A stretch of 17,301 bases of DNA from JBBQUP01 sp038212305. Its GTDB lineage: Bacteria > Bacteroidota > Bacteroidia > Bacteroidales > Marinilabiliaceae. Where the stretch lies: contig JBBQUP010000075.1 of the NCBI GenBank assembly GCA_038212305.1, forward strand, positions 1 to 17,301, given 5' to 3'. Position numbers and translations under genes: made by a program. Positions 1 through 6,811 of this stretch are shown here, in pieces. The number at the start of each line of letters is the position of its first letter. Position 1 is the first letter of the stretch. Under the pieces are notes generated by a model that was not told the DNA's origin, ran no database searches, and saw nothing but the letters and a program-made list of their open reading frames with translations.

Positions 1-81
1 GTCAGAGTGATCATTCGGGTATCGCTTGGAAATATTGGTAGTAATAGTTGTCCCATGACCGCTAAGGTAAGGATTATTACT

Positions 82-354
82 TTACGGCAATTGTTCTGTT
101 AAATATTGATTATCAGGCATAGGTCTTGGATGTCTGAACCTTGATTTATAATTCCAGTCGGGACAAAATAATACGGATGCAGTAGGAATGGTTCCGACTT
201 CTGACTCCTGCAGGTCTAGGCCAATTGCAAATTCCTTTTTAAAATATACACTTAACCCAGTAGCTTTCGCATCAAACTTTAACCCTTCAAGGTGCGTAAT
301 TGATAATCCGTTGTTATCGCCAAAAAATTCTTCCTGACTATAAAATGATTCCAT
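82..354 (-). CDS. Unrecognised small protein, possibly the 5' part of an interrupted gene
   Basis: This is a 90-residue ORF starting at an ATG at 354. I do not recognise the family. The product has no signal peptide or membrane segment, is mixed polar/aromatic, and has a Pro/Arg-rich stretch near residues 70-80 (RFRHPRPMP). After the TAA at 82-84 the same frame stays open to the window edge. Those 26-27 codons have a plausible protein composition (NNPYLSGHG, then a Thr-rich stretch), so the ORF may be the front of a longer gene broken by a stop codon. It lies 136 nt downstream of the DUF169 gene on the same strand and could be transcribed with it. That it is a gene at all rests on its open length, start codon and orientation. 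Confidence 0.4.
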   Translation of the reverse strand: MESFYSQEEFFGDNNGLSITHLEGLKFDAKATGLSVYFKKEFAIGLDLQESEVGTIPTASVLFCPDWNYKSRFRHPRPMPDNQYLTEQLP

Positions 355-490
355 AAGGGAAAATGAAATTCAATAGCAGTAATAAGTACAAGTATTTTCT
401 CGTTTTTTAATGTATGCAGGTTTGTTTCATTAAATAAAGGTTGTTTGGTAATGCAATAAGTTGATTGTGAGTTGATTGCTTAAAACTCAT

Positions 491-1213
491 CTATTTTTCT
501 CTCTGTTGTTTTAGATCAGTAAAAATTGGTTTCTCAAAAAAACTATTCTCTTTTATTGAGCAAATCCGTTCGAACATAGCTTTATTCATGGTGAAAGCTA
601 AAATGTTAGGTGGAAAATACATGCGCATAGCTAAATCGGTGCTGCCAACTATTGCATGAGGTTCTTCAAAGGTGTCTAGTATCGTAAGTATCTGCATGCA
701 ACCCGATCCAAAAGGGATGGAAACCGGATTGGGTAATTCTGGTTGATGGTGATAATTTGCAGCAACAATTAATGCACTTAATTGGTCGGGATTAACAAAC
801 AGAGTGATTGTTTTCAGATAGTTATCCATCGATGATTTTAAAGGACCTATAAAAAGTGTTTTGTACTTTGGCTTATAGGGTGTCGAATAATCAAGCCATC
901 GGTTAGTTATCTCTTTCGAGCATTTAAGTCCTTCGTCTTGGGTAATAATTTCAACCATCGATTTGCGATCGCGTGTTTCTTTTCCAAATAACCAATGTCC
1001 GCAACCTCTACAGCTATAATTGGTGCTGGTTAATTGTAATGTTTGACCACGTTTCCACGCATTAAAATAAGCAAATATGCAGGTGTGTTTTTGAGGGATG
1101 GGTTGTATTGTTGGGTTGAATTCCGAATCAGCTGGTGCATCATAAATACCAACTGGAGGATACTCTATTTCGAGTTTATCAAATAAATACGTGGTATCAA
1201 GTAATGTTGTCAT
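491..1213 (-). CDS. DUF169 family protein (COG2043-like)
   Basis: The 240-residue product resembles the DUF169 family of uncharacterised bacterial and archaeal proteins. The N-terminus has the family's 'E..PVGI' pattern (residues 17-23, EYPPVGI). It is followed by a cysteine-containing helix region (C45, near CIFAYFNAWKRGQTL) and a short C-x-x-C turn (C68, C71) ending in GHWLFG. Another cysteine is at 98. A glycine-rich, small-residue segment around 168-172 (FGSGCMQ) is also typical. No signal peptide or membrane segment is visible, so it is probably cytoplasmic. The family has no established biochemical function. The conserved cysteines suggest a metal, cofactor or redox site, but that is inference. 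It is followed by the small 82-354 ORF on the same strand, and purN lies 192 nt upstream. Confidence 0.72.
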   Translation of the reverse strand: MTTLLDTTYLFDKLEIEYPPVGIYDAPADSEFNPTIQPIPQKHTCIFAYFNAWKRGQTLQLTSTNYSCRGCGHWLFGKETRDRKSMVEIITQDEGLKCSKEITNRWLDYSTPYKPKYKTLFIGPLKSSMDNYLKTITLFVNPDQLSALIVAANYHHQPELPNPVSIPFGSGCMQILTILDTFEEPHAIVGSTDLAMRMYFPPNILAFTMNKAMFERICSIKENSFFEKPIFTDLKQQREK

Positions 1214-1405
1214 GAGTATTTTTTTCTAATATAATCACATTCCATTTATCATTTTAAAACTTTTCTCAATATAATTATTAATGGAGCTTTAAACAATTAA
1301 TTTTAGTGTTGTAATGTGTTGTTTGTGAGTGAGTAAGCGTATTATGATGTTTGAGAACATATCTTGTTTCTTAATCCTTAGTTCAACCCTTTAAAATAGA
1401 GGTGT

Positions 1406-1975
1406 TTATTGTATCGAATCTAATATGTTTTTAATAACTATTGGGAAATGAGCATATTCGAGTTCATGAACTTTTTCTGCAACATTGTCGGCATTATCAT
1501 TAGGCTCTACTGAGCATTGTGCTTGAAAAATAATTGCTCCATCATCGTAATGCTCGTTTACAAAATGAATTGTTATGCCTGATGATGATTCATGATTATC
1601 GATAACCGACTGATGAACCCGTTGACCATACATGCCTTTACCACCGTACTTTGGCAGTAAAGCCGGATGAATATTTATAATTCGATTGGGGTATTCTTGG
1701 ATAATTGGTTGTGGAATTAGCCATAAAAATCCGGCTAGTACAATTAAATCGGGGTGTAATCCTTTCATAAATCCTAAAACTGATCCATTTACAAATTCTT
1801 CTTTTGTAAATAAATGCACTGGAACTCTCAGTTTTTGAGCTCGTTGAATAACAAAGGCATTAGGGTTGTTGCATAAAACACAAGAAACGAATGCTGTTTT
1901 ATCCTTTTCGATGAAATTAATTATATTTTCGGCATTAGAGCCCGATCCAGAGGCAAGTATGATTATATTCTTCAT
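1406..1975 (-). CDS. purN: Phosphoribosylglycinamide formyltransferase (GAR transformylase)
   Basis: PurN transfers the formyl group of 10-formyltetrahydrofolate to GAR in the third step of de novo purine synthesis, in the cytoplasm. The 189-residue product has the usual length. The N-terminal phosphate-binding loop reads ASGSGSN (residues 8-14). The folate/catalytic core is present: AGFLWLIP at 81-88, then NIHPALLP with catalytic N101 and H103, and the YDDGAII loop with D145, matching E. coli N106/H108/D144. The GGKGMYG segment (111-117) corresponds to the usual substrate loop. The gene is divergent from acpP across a 165-bp gap. PurN beside acpP-fabF-rnc is, to my knowledge, a common arrangement in Bacteroidota. 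No terminator is obvious downstream. Confidence 0.96.
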   Translation of the reverse strand: MKNIIILASGSGSNAENIINFIEKDKTAFVSCVLCNNPNAFVIQRAQKLRVPVHLFTKEEFVNGSVLGFMKGLHPDLIVLAGFLWLIPQPIIQEYPNRIINIHPALLPKYGGKGMYGQRVHQSVIDNHESSSGITIHFVNEHYDDGAIIFQAQCSVEPNDNADNVAEKVHELEYAHFPIVIKNILDSIQ

Positions 1976-1982
1976 TATCGGA

Positions 1983-2011
1983 TTTGAGTTTTATAAAAAA
2001 GTATATCTTTG
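1983..2011 (+). promoter_or_regulatory. Candidate Bacteroidota promoter for acpP-fabF-rnc (distal)
   Basis: TTTG (1983-1986) and TATCTTTG (2004-2011) match the Bacteroidota -33 (TTTG) and -7 (TAnnTTTG) elements with a 17-nt gap, slightly shorter than usual. The -7 match is perfect and continues into GCA, as often seen in this phylum. It would give a leader of roughly 120 nt before acpP. Confidence 0.6.
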
Positions 2012-2064
2012 CAAACGCAAATTTAGAAAAATCGAGGGGATCGAAAATTTTCTTTCCCTATATA

Positions 2065-2096
2065 TTTGAATTATTATCAGTAAATTTCTTTCTTTG
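2065..2096 (+). promoter_or_regulatory. Second candidate promoter for acpP (proximal)
   Basis: TTTG at 2065-2068 lies 20 nt before TTTCTTTG (2089-2096), a 7-of-8 fit to a -7 element (second base T instead of A). The TTTG at 2065-2068 is also the end of a perfect TATATTTG (2061-2068), which lacks a -33 partner. Transcription may therefore start at more than one point, as is plausible for the highly expressed ACP gene. Confidence 0.35.
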
Positions 2097-2140
2097 CAAG
2101 ATTATTAAAAACATTTAGTATTAACTTAAAACGTAAAGCT

Positions 2141-2377
2141 ATGTCAGACGTTGCATCAAGAGTAAAAGCAATAATCGTAGACAAGTTAGGAGTTGACGAA
2201 ACTGAAGTTACACCAGAAGCTAGCTTCACCAACGATTTGGGTGCTGACTCTCTTGACACAGTAGAACTGATTATGGAGTTCGAAAAGGAGTTCAACATTG
2301 CCATTCCTGATGATCAGGCAGAAAAAATTGGAACAGTAGGTGATGCAATCACTTATATTTCTGAGAATGCCAAGTAA
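2141..2377 (+). CDS. acpP: Acyl carrier protein
   Basis: ACP carries growing acyl chains on a 4'-phosphopantetheine arm for type II fatty acid synthesis. The 78-residue acidic product has the usual length, and the attachment site is GADSLDTVEL with Ser37. Helix III and the acidic C-terminus (DDQAEKIGTVGDAITYI) are canonical. The ATG at 2141 gives the family's standard start (MSDVASRVKAII). It is the first gene of the acpP-fabF-rnc run, 33 nt before fabF, with two candidate promoters in the divergent gap shared with purN. Confidence 0.98.
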   Translation: MSDVASRVKAIIVDKLGVDETEVTPEASFTNDLGADSLDTVELIMEFEKEFNIAIPDDQAEKIGTVGDAITYISENAK

Positions 2378-2410
2378 AAAGAAAAAAGAGTAGGAACGTT
2401 AATCGTAGTT

Positions 2411-3661
2411 ATGGAGTTAAAAAGAGTAGTTGTTACGGGGCTTGGAGCCATTACGCCCCTTGGTAATTCTGTAAATGAATTATGGGATAACCTAATCAAT
2501 GGAGTAAGCGGTGCAGCACCTATCACTCATTTTGACACCACCAACTTCAAAACCAAGTTTGCTTGCGAGGTTAAAAACTATAATCCTACCGACTTTTTTG
2601 ACCGGAAGGAGGTTAAAAAACTTGATTTGTTTGCTCAGTTTGCCATGGTTGCAGCTGAGCAGGCAATTCTAGACTCGGGTATTGATCCGCAACAAGTTGA
2701 TTGTGATAGAGTTGGTGTGATTTGGGGTGCCGGTATTGGCGGAATTTACACTTTCCAAGAAGAAATTAGAGGGTACGTTGAAGGTGGATGTATTCCACGT
2801 TTTAATCCCTTCTTTATTCCAAAAATGATTGCTGATATTGCTGCAGGGCATATCTCTATAAAATATGGATTTAGAGGTCCAAATTTTGCAACAATTGCAG
2901 CGTGTGCCTCTTCTACAAATGCTATTGCTGATGCCTATAATTTAATTCGCTTAGGTAAGGCTAACATATTTGTTGCAGGTGGTTCTGAAGCTGCAATTAA
3001 TGAGGCTGGCATTGCCGGTTTTAATGCATTACAAGCACTTTCTACAAGAAACGATGACTATGCGACCGCATCACGCCCATTTGATAAAGACCGCGATGGT
3101 TTTGTGATGGGTGAAGGTGGTGGAGCCATTATTCTTGAAGAGTATGAACATGCTGTTAAACGTGGAGCTAAAATTTATTGCGAAATGATTGGTGCAGGCA
3201 TGACTGCCGATGCTTATCATTTAACTGCGCCTCATCCAGAGGGTTTAGGAGCTATAAACGTAATGAAAGCTGCATTGGAAGACAATGATACACTTCCCAC
3301 AGACGTTGATTATATTAATGTTCATGGAACATCCACACCATTGGGTGATGTTGCTGAATTAAAAGCTATTAAAGGCGTTTTTGGTGAGCATGCTTATAAA
3401 TTAAATGTTAGTTCAACTAAATCAATGACTGGTCATTTACTAGGAGCTGCCGGTGTTATTGAGTCGATTGCTTGTATTTTGGCGATTAAAAATAGCATTG
3501 TTCCTCCAACAATTAATCAGTTTGAGCTGGATCCCGACATTGATCCAAAATTAAATCTTACTTTTGGAAAGGCTCAAAAACGCGAAGTGAATGTGGCTTT
3601 GTCAAATACCTTTGGATTTGGCGGACACAACGCATCGGCATTGTTTAAAAAGATGAAATGA
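2411..3661 (+). CDS. fabF: Beta-ketoacyl-ACP synthase II
   Basis: FabF condenses malonyl-ACP with acyl-ACP in the elongation cycle, so its substrate carrier is the product of the gene just upstream. The 416-residue protein has the Cys-His-His triad of the elongating ketoacyl synthases: C165 (AACASSTNA), H305 (VHGTSTPLGD) and H342 (KSMTGHLLGAAG, with Lys337). The C-terminal glycine-rich GFGGHN loop (402-407) includes F403, which fits the gating loop of FabF. The His-His arrangement separates it from FabH, which has His-Asn. Length and start (MELKRVVVTGLGAITPLG) are normal. It ends 4 nt before the GTG of rnc, suggesting translational coupling. Confidence 0.97.
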   Translation: MELKRVVVTGLGAITPLGNSVNELWDNLINGVSGAAPITHFDTTNFKTKFACEVKNYNPTDFFDRKEVKKLDLFAQFAMVAAEQAILDSGIDPQQVDCDRVGVIWGAGIGGIYTFQEEIRGYVEGGCIPRFNPFFIPKMIADIAAGHISIKYGFRGPNFATIAACASSTNAIADAYNLIRLGKANIFVAGGSEAAINEAGIAGFNALQALSTRNDDYATASRPFDKDRDGFVMGEGGGAIILEEYEHAVKRGAKIYCEMIGAGMTADAYHLTAPHPEGLGAINVMKAALEDNDTLPTDVDYINVHGTSTPLGDVAELKAIKGVFGEHAYKLNVSSTKSMTGHLLGAAGVIESIACILAIKNSIVPPTINQFELDPDIDPKLNLTFGKAQKREVNVALSNTFGFGGHNASALFKKMK

Positions 3662-3665
3662 TTTT

Positions 3666-4421
3666 GTGATTAATATTTACAATAAACTATTAAAACTTTT
3701 CTCTCTTCGGAGGGAAAAGTTTTCTTGTATTATATACAATATAACAGGCATTGTTCCACGTACAATTGGCTTGTATGAGCTTGCTTTGTTGCATAAATCA
3801 TCACACAAACTATCATCGGAGGGGCTAATATTAAGTAATGAGCGACTTGAGTTTTTAGGTGATGCCGTTTTAGGCGCAGTGGTGGCTCATGAATTCTTTA
3901 ACCGATATCCCGAAAAAGACGAAGGTGCTTTAACCAAAATGAGGTCAAGAGTGGTCAATCGCACTTTGCTAAATAAAGTGGGATTGCAAATGAATTTAGG
4001 GAGTGTAATAATTGTTCAGCCTCAAATAGAATTGGGTGGAACCCACATTTTAGGCGATGCTGTTGAAGCTTTAGTCGGTGCAGTTTATTTAGATAAAGGT
4101 TACGATGTGGCCAAAAGCTTTATTCTTAATAAAATTATTCATCCTCATTTTGATATATCTCAAATTGCATCGCTCGATACCAATTTTAAATCCATACTAA
4201 TAGAATGGGGACAAAAAAATAGATCCTCAATCGAATTCTTTACTATTAGTCAAGAAGGTGGTGATAAAACCATGAACTTTTGTTCGCAGGTTTATGTTGG
4301 TAGACTATATTATGGTGATGCCAATGCGAAGTCGAAAAAATCTGCACAACAATTGGTCTCTAAAATGGCCTTAGAACGATTATCTAAATTGGGATTGTCG
4401 ACATTTTCAGATGGTTTTTGA
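3666..4421 (+). CDS. rnc: Ribonuclease III
   Basis: RNase III cleaves double-stranded RNA in rRNA maturation and mRNA decay. The 251-residue product has the catalytic signature NERLEFLGDAVLG (58-70; E59, E62, D66) and the second acidic pair D131/E134 (GDAVEALVGA). A double-stranded-RNA-binding domain follows at about 173-241, with the usual SKKSAQQLVSKMALE helix. I chose the GTG at 3666 because no in-frame ATG occurs before the catalytic domain. The N-terminal extension (KLLKLFSLRREKFSC...YELALLHKSS) also resembles the N-terminus of other Bacteroidota RNase III proteins. It starts 4 nt after fabF, and a strong hairpin lies within codons 9-20, so both coupling to fabF and control at this hairpin are plausible. 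Confidence 0.95.
   Translation: MINIYNKLLKLFSLRREKFSCIIYNITGIVPRTIGLYELALLHKSSHKLSSEGLILSNERLEFLGDAVLGAVVAHEFFNRYPEKDEGALTKMRSRVVNRTLLNKVGLQMNLGSVIIVQPQIELGGTHILGDAVEALVGAVYLDKGYDVAKSFILNKIIHPHFDISQIASLDTNFKSILIEWGQKNRSSIEFFTISQEGGDKTMNFCSQVYVGRLYYGDANAKSKKSAQQLVSKMALERLSKLGLSTFSDGF
3692..3723 (+). promoter_or_regulatory. 14-bp UUCG-capped hairpin at the start of rnc
   Basis: The arm 3692-3705 (AAAACTTTTCTCTC) pairs with 3710-3723 (GAGGGAAAAGTTTT) around the loop TTCG. All 14 pairs form, one of them G-U, and the closing C-G around UUCG is the extra-stable tetraloop form. It lies inside the coding region, 26 nt after the GTG. The 3' arm ends in TTTT, so it might act as an attenuator between fabF and rnc, or as an RNase III processing site controlling its own mRNA. 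The structure is seen in the sequence; both roles are inference. Confidence 0.6.
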
Positions 4422-4504
4422 AAGGAATTGATCCTATTTCATCATTCTTGAGTTGCGCAGCAGGTTAATTATTGTTAAAACAATTATTCTGTCGATCAGA
4501 TAGT

Positions 4505-4512
4505 TAAATTTG
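4505..4512 (+). promoter_or_regulatory. Perfect -7 element next to the rprX start
   Basis: TAAATTTG fits TAnnTTTG exactly and ends only 4 nt before the ATG at 4517. A start site about 5-8 nt downstream of this element would fall on the start codon, implying a leaderless or nearly leaderless mRNA. No TTTG sits at the -33 position, which weakens the call. Confidence 0.35.
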
Positions 4513-4516
4513 CATT

Positions 4517-6091
4517 ATGAGCAAGAGGTTTATTGTTGTATTAATCATTGTTATTACTTTTTCGTTAATTGGGTTGGTTTATCTTCAAACGCTTTGGATT
4601 TTGAATGCATCAAAACTAAAAGAAGAGAACTTCGATCAATTGGTGCGTCAGGCAATGGATATGGTTATTACTCGTCTTGAAACGGATGAAACTAATATGT
4701 TGCGAAGTCAGTTTTCGAACCCAAACCAAAGCATTCCAGCACATTTACGACGAGAGAATAAGTATTTTAGAGGCAAAAGCTCTCAATTCGATGATTTTAA
4801 TATATCATTTAACTTAAGCTTTAGTGGTACAAATATTAATACAAAGATGTATGCTTACTCCAACGATTCGTTGGTTTTTAGCGTAAAAAGCGATCCTATG
4901 TATATGTCAATTGGTCGATTCGACCCTTTATCGAGTGCCATGACAACGATTCAAAATGAAATTAAAACACGAGTAACTGGTAAAAGTGAAGCATTTTGGA
5001 AAGCTTTATTTCCCGATTTACCTATCGAGGAACGAATTGATCGCGAAAAATTAGATGCCTACTTAATGAATGCTTTTCAGGAGAGAGGCATTGTTTTGCC
5101 GTTTGAATTCGGAGTGTTTAATAGCCGAAACGAGGCGAAATTAGCCACTGTAGGCTTTAGTGTGGATAGAGCCAATGTCTTATATCAAAAGTATTTTTTC
5201 CCCAAGGATTTACACCCAACAGCCAATCATTTGGCATTATACTTTCCTGAAAGACCCAATTATATAATGGAATCGATGGAGATGGTTGTTCCTACAGCCT
5301 TATTCACCTTGATTATGATTCTTTCATCAATATATACCATCTCAATAATTATTAGGCAACGTAAAGTGGATGTTATTAAAAATGATTTTATTAATAACAT
5401 GACTCATGAGTTTAAAACACCCATCTCTACTATATCGCTGGCATCGCAAATGCTGAAGGATCCTACAGTGTCGAAAACCCCAATTACGCTTCAACATATT
5501 TCAAATGTGATACATGATGAGAGTAAAAGATTAAGCTATCAGGTTGAAAAAGTCCTACAAATGGCTATATTTGAAAAAGGGAAAGCGGGTCTGAAATTTA
5601 AAAAGATGGATATAAACGACTTGATTCGGACTGTATCCAATAATTTCAGACTTAAAGTTGAGAATAAAGAAGGAAAAATAATTGAGCGTTTAGAAGCAAA
5701 AAATAGCATTGTTTATGTTGATGAAGTGCATTTTACAAATGTTATTTATAACTTGCTTGATAATGCGGTGAAATATCGAAAGGGAGCTCCGATTTTGCAT
5801 GTTAAAACTTGGAATCGTGAAAATGGAGTTGTTATTTCAATAAAAGATAATGGATTAGGAATCTCAAAAGAGAATTTAAAACGTATTTTTGAGAAGTTTT
5901 ATCGCGTGCCAACAGGAAATTTACATAATGTGAAAGGTTTTGGATTGGGCTTGGCATATGTGAAAAAGATTGTTGAAGATCATAATGGAAAAATTACCGC
6001 TGAAAGTGAATTACATGTAGGAACCAAATTTGAAATATTCTTACCTCTAAAAAACATCAAAGAATGGAAAAAGAATTTAAAATACTCCTAA
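4517..6091 (+). CDS. rprX: Membrane sensor histidine kinase, RprX type
   Basis: This 524-residue kinase is the sensor of a two-component pair and phosphorylates the response regulator encoded next to it. It has an N-terminal membrane helix (about 5-29), a periplasmic sensor region of about 225 residues with no domain I can name, and a second helix (about 257-279). The HisKA phosphoacceptor region follows, with H297 in MTHEFKTP. The ATP-binding domain has the N box (NLLDNAVKY, N412 and N416), the G1 box (DNGLGI, 444-449), an F box (FEKFYR) and the G2 box (GFGLGL, 474-479). The lack of a HAMP domain and the overall layout match B. fragilis RprX. Its last 28 nt overlap rprY in another frame, so the two are translated from one message. 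The signal it senses cannot be told from sequence. Confidence 0.9.
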   Translation: MSKRFIVVLIIVITFSLIGLVYLQTLWILNASKLKEENFDQLVRQAMDMVITRLETDETNMLRSQFSNPNQSIPAHLRRENKYFRGKSSQFDDFNISFNLSFSGTNINTKMYAYSNDSLVFSVKSDPMYMSIGRFDPLSSAMTTIQNEIKTRVTGKSEAFWKALFPDLPIEERIDREKLDAYLMNAFQERGIVLPFEFGVFNSRNEAKLATVGFSVDRANVLYQKYFFPKDLHPTANHLALYFPERPNYIMESMEMVVPTALFTLIMILSSIYTISIIIRQRKVDVIKNDFINNMTHEFKTPISTISLASQMLKDPTVSKTPITLQHISNVIHDESKRLSYQVEKVLQMAIFEKGKAGLKFKKMDINDLIRTVSNNFRLKVENKEGKIIERLEAKNSIVYVDEVHFTNVIYNLLDNAVKYRKGAPILHVKTWNRENGVVISIKDNGLGISKENLKRIFEKFYRVPTGNLHNVKGFGLGLAYVKKIVEDHNGKITAESELHVGTKFEIFLPLKNIKEWKKNLKYS

Positions 6092-6747
6092 CCGAGGACG
6101 ACGAGAACCTTGGTATGTTATTACGTGAGTATCTGATTGCTAAAGGATATGAAACTGATTTATTGCCTGATGGTGAGGCCGGGTATAATGCCTTTATGAA
6201 TAAAAAATACGATATCTGTATTTTTGATGTGATGATGCCTAAAAAGGACGGTTTTACTTTAGCGAAAGAAATTCGCATGATCAATGCCGAAGTTCCCATC
6301 ATCTTCCTGACAGCCAAATCAATGAAAGAGGATGTTTTTGCCGGTTTTAAGATTGGAGCTGACGATTACATTACTAAACCTTTTAGCATGGAGGAGTTAT
6401 TATTCCGTTTAGAAGCTATTTTGCGCAGAACTAAAGGAGGAGGTAACATTCAGGATGTATTTCAGTTAGGTAAATTTAAATTTGATACCCAAAAACAACA
6501 ATTGATTGACGGCGATAAAATGATTAAGCTGACAACTAAAGAATCGGAGTTGTTAAAATTGCTGTGTAACAATGCCAATAAAGTTTTAGAGCGCAATTTT
6601 GCATTAAAAACTATTTGGGTGGATGATAATTATTTTAATGCTCGAAGCATGGATGTATACATCACCAAACTGCGTAAGCATTTGAAGGATGAGCCTTCGA
6701 TTGAAATTATAAATGTTCATGGTAAAGGTTACAAATTGGTTATGTAA
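6064..6747 (+). CDS. rprY: OmpR-family response regulator, RprY type
   Basis: This is a DNA-binding response regulator of 227 residues. The receiver domain (about 5-122) has the acidic pocket E11/D12/D13, phosphoacceptor D55 (IFDVMMP), switch T83 and K105. A winged-helix OmpR/PhoB domain (about 132-227) ends in the typical HGKGYKLV hairpin, with recognition helix NARSMDVYITKLRKHL. The sequence is strongly like the RprY regulators of Bacteroidota (EDDENLGMLLREYL, SMDVYITKLRKHLKD...SIEIIN). It starts inside the rprX coding region with a 28-nt overlap. It ends just before a long inverted repeat shared with the convergent lepA gene. In other Bacteroidota, RprY homologues are linked to stress and global regulation; its targets here are unknown. 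Confidence 0.92.
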   Translation: MEKEFKILLTEDDENLGMLLREYLIAKGYETDLLPDGEAGYNAFMNKKYDICIFDVMMPKKDGFTLAKEIRMINAEVPIIFLTAKSMKEDVFAGFKIGADDYITKPFSMEELLFRLEAILRRTKGGGNIQDVFQLGKFKFDTQKQQLIDGDKMIKLTTKESELLKLLCNNANKVLERNFALKTIWVDDNYFNARSMDVYITKLRKHLKDEPSIEIINVHGKGYKLVM

Positions 6748-6756
6748 TACAACCAT

Positions 6757-6807
6757 ATATTAGGATACAATAAAGGCGCTCGAAGCGCCTTTATTGTATC
6801 CTAATAT
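6757..6807. terminator. Bidirectional terminator, 24-bp perfect inverted repeat
   Basis: The arm 6757-6780 pairs with 6784-6807 at every one of 24 positions around a 3-nt loop (CGA). The inner part is GC-rich (AAAGGCGCT / AGCGCCTTT) and the outer part AT-rich. It lies between the stops of rprY and lepA, which converge, and fits a shared terminator. There is only a short T run after the GC core, so termination would depend on the stem's length and the AT-rich outer arm. Confidence 0.75.
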
Positions 6808-6811
6808 GAAC

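Noticed and set aside
1866..2069. Plus-strand open frame across the purN 5' end and the acpP promoter region
   Set aside because: It overlaps the well-supported purN coding sequence and the promoter elements and has no recognisable product.
2077..2304. Minus-strand open frame opposite acpP
   Set aside because: It is the shadow of the highly conserved acpP coding sequence.
4470..4492. AT-rich palindrome-like sequence after rnc as a terminator
   Set aside because: Only about four consecutive pairs form and no T run follows; too weak to call.
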